The notes under the pieces are model-generated. The model had not been told where the DNA came from. It did not search any database and worked only from the letters and a program-made list of their open reading frames with translations. Below, piece after piece: positions 6,170 to 6,850 of a DNA stretch of 6,850 nucleotides. The translations under genes and the position numbers were made by a program. Positions within the stretch are counted from its first letter, which is position 1. The number at the start of each line of letters is the position of its first letter. This DNA is from Acidobacteriaceae bacterium (lineage in GTDB: Bacteria; Acidobacteriota; Terriglobia; Terriglobales; SbA1), in contig PMHI01000252.1 of the NCBI GenBank assembly GCA_003156615.1, positions 19,271-26,120 of the forward strand, read 5' to 3'.

Positions 6170-6850
6170 TTACTGCGACTTCGCGGGCAACGCTATCGAG
6201 GCCGCGATCGACACCAGCAACACTCCCCCCACGACGCCCAGCGTGACCAGCGTCGGGACCAGGAAATAATCCGCAGTGATCATCTTCAGCCCAACCAGGA
6301 TCAGCACCATCGCCAGCCCGTAGTGAAGGAAGCGGAAAGCTTTCATCAGTCCGGAGACGGCGAAGTACATCGAACGCAGGCCGAGAATGGCGAATACATT
6401 CGAGGTATAAGCGATGAAGGCGTTGAGCGTCACGGCCAGAACCGCGGGGATGGAGTCGACGGCGAAAAGCAAATCCGTAGTTTCGATTACGGCCAGAACT
6501 ACTAACAACGGCGTGGCATAGAGTCCGGGGTTGCCCTTCCATCCACGGACGAAGAAACGGTCACCCTGGAAGTCATCGGTCACCGGCATCCAGAGGCGCA
6601 GAACTTTCACTGCCGAGTTCGTCGCTGGATCGATTTGAGGTTCACCCGTCAACCCGAGCCGGACGCCGCTGTAAATCAGGAGCGCTCCAAGGACGGAGAG
6701 AATCCAGTGGAAGCGGTGGATCAAGCCGACACCGGCAAGAATTAAGAAGCCGCGCATGAGGAGCGCACCGAGAACTCCCCAAAACAACACCCTACGCTGG
6801 TGCTGCTCGGGGACGGAGAAAAAGCGGAAAATTATGAGGAAGAGAAAAAG
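6170..6850 (-). CDS. terC: TerC/Alx-family integral membrane protein, 5' part outside the window
   Basis: The frame is open to the window edge. Reading from 6850 gives 226 residues, and the residues before the GTG at 6790 (FFSVPEQHQRR) match the family's usual sequence there. That GTG is therefore an internal Val codon. Full-length relatives are about 310-330 residues, so roughly a third of the protein lies beyond the window. Visible parts, numbered from 6850, include a hydrophobic segment VLFWGVLGALLMRG (21-34), further membrane segments near 50-66, the cytosolic-looking MPVTDDFQGDRFF (88-100), and the hallmark ETTDLLFAVDSIPA (123-136) with Glu123, Asp126 and Asp132 as probable metal-binding acids. 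NVFAILGLRSMYF (151-163) and two C-terminal membrane segments follow. The family is linked to Mn or other metal homeostasis and tellurite resistance; the exact role here is unknown. It converges on nadB. Any upstream riboswitch or promoter would be outside the window. Confidence 0.92.
   Translation of the reverse strand, partial: LFLFLIIFRFFSVPEQHQRRVLFWGVLGALLMRGFLILAGVGLIHRFHWILSVLGALLIYSGVRLGLTGEPQIDPATNSAVKVLRLWMPVTDDFQGDRFFVRGWKGNPGLYATPLLVVLAVIETTDLLFAVDSIPAVLAVTLNAFIAYTSNVFAILGLRSMYFAVSGLMKAFRFLHYGLAMVLILVGLKMITADYFLVPTLVTLGVVGGVLLVSIAASIALPAKSQ

Noticed and set aside
6788..6790. GTG at 6790 as the start of the TerC-family gene
   Set aside because: The frame stays open to the window edge and the upstream residues match the family, so this is an internal Val codon.
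1..6850. A new defence, mobile or secondary-metabolite system
   Set aside because: All six genes belong to well-known housekeeping or envelope families; no transposase, integrase, nuclease, toxin or synthase motifs were seen in either strand.

Overview
The window is a GC-rich, tightly packed stretch of bacterial chromosome carrying six protein genes. All are core metabolism or envelope functions, with no RNA gene, insertion sequence, phage gene, CRISPR array or origin. The gene set (a parvulin-like export chaperone, a menaquinone-type UbiE methyltransferase, AroB, NadB, a TerC membrane protein) and the ATTG-type heptamer arrays in two spacers suggest a soil-type Acidobacteriota chromosome (Terriglobia-like). 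That placement comes from general resemblance, not from a search, and is only moderately certain.

Layout. 23-1306 (+) is an exported SurA/PpiC-like parvulin protein with a Lys/Glu-rich insert and a Pro/Gln tail. Sixteen bases later, 1323-2402 (+) encodes an extended short-chain dehydrogenase/epimerase, probably in the same operon. It converges on 2425-3198 (-), the UbiE/MenG methyltransferase, with only 22 bases between the two stops. Upstream of ubiE on the same strand lies aroB, 3303-4412 (-), across a 104-base spacer that holds heptamer arrays. aroB diverges from nadB, 4487-6070 (+), across 74 bases that must contain both promoters. nadB then converges on a TerC-family membrane protein gene, 6170-6850 (-), whose 5' end lies beyond the window. 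The spacer between those two (6071-6169) holds a second, similar heptamer element.

How the genes fit together. AroB makes 3-dehydroquinate on the route to chorismate, which is the precursor of menaquinone. UbiE/MenG performs the final C-methylation of menaquinone. NadB starts de novo NAD synthesis and belongs to the same flavoprotein superfamily as fumarate reductase and succinate dehydrogenase. The centre of the window is therefore a cluster of quinone and NAD cofactor supply. The parvulin protein (envelope folding) and TerC (metal-related membrane protein) have no obvious functional tie to it.

The most unusual items are the pair of heptamer-phased inverted arrays in the two spacers, a NadB whose usually invariant AQGG loop is rebuilt while its catalytic residues are kept, and -10-like hexamers lying 8-10 bases before the start codons of both divergent genes, which suggests leaderless mRNAs. 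I found no convincing evidence of a defence, mobile or wholly new multi-gene system.
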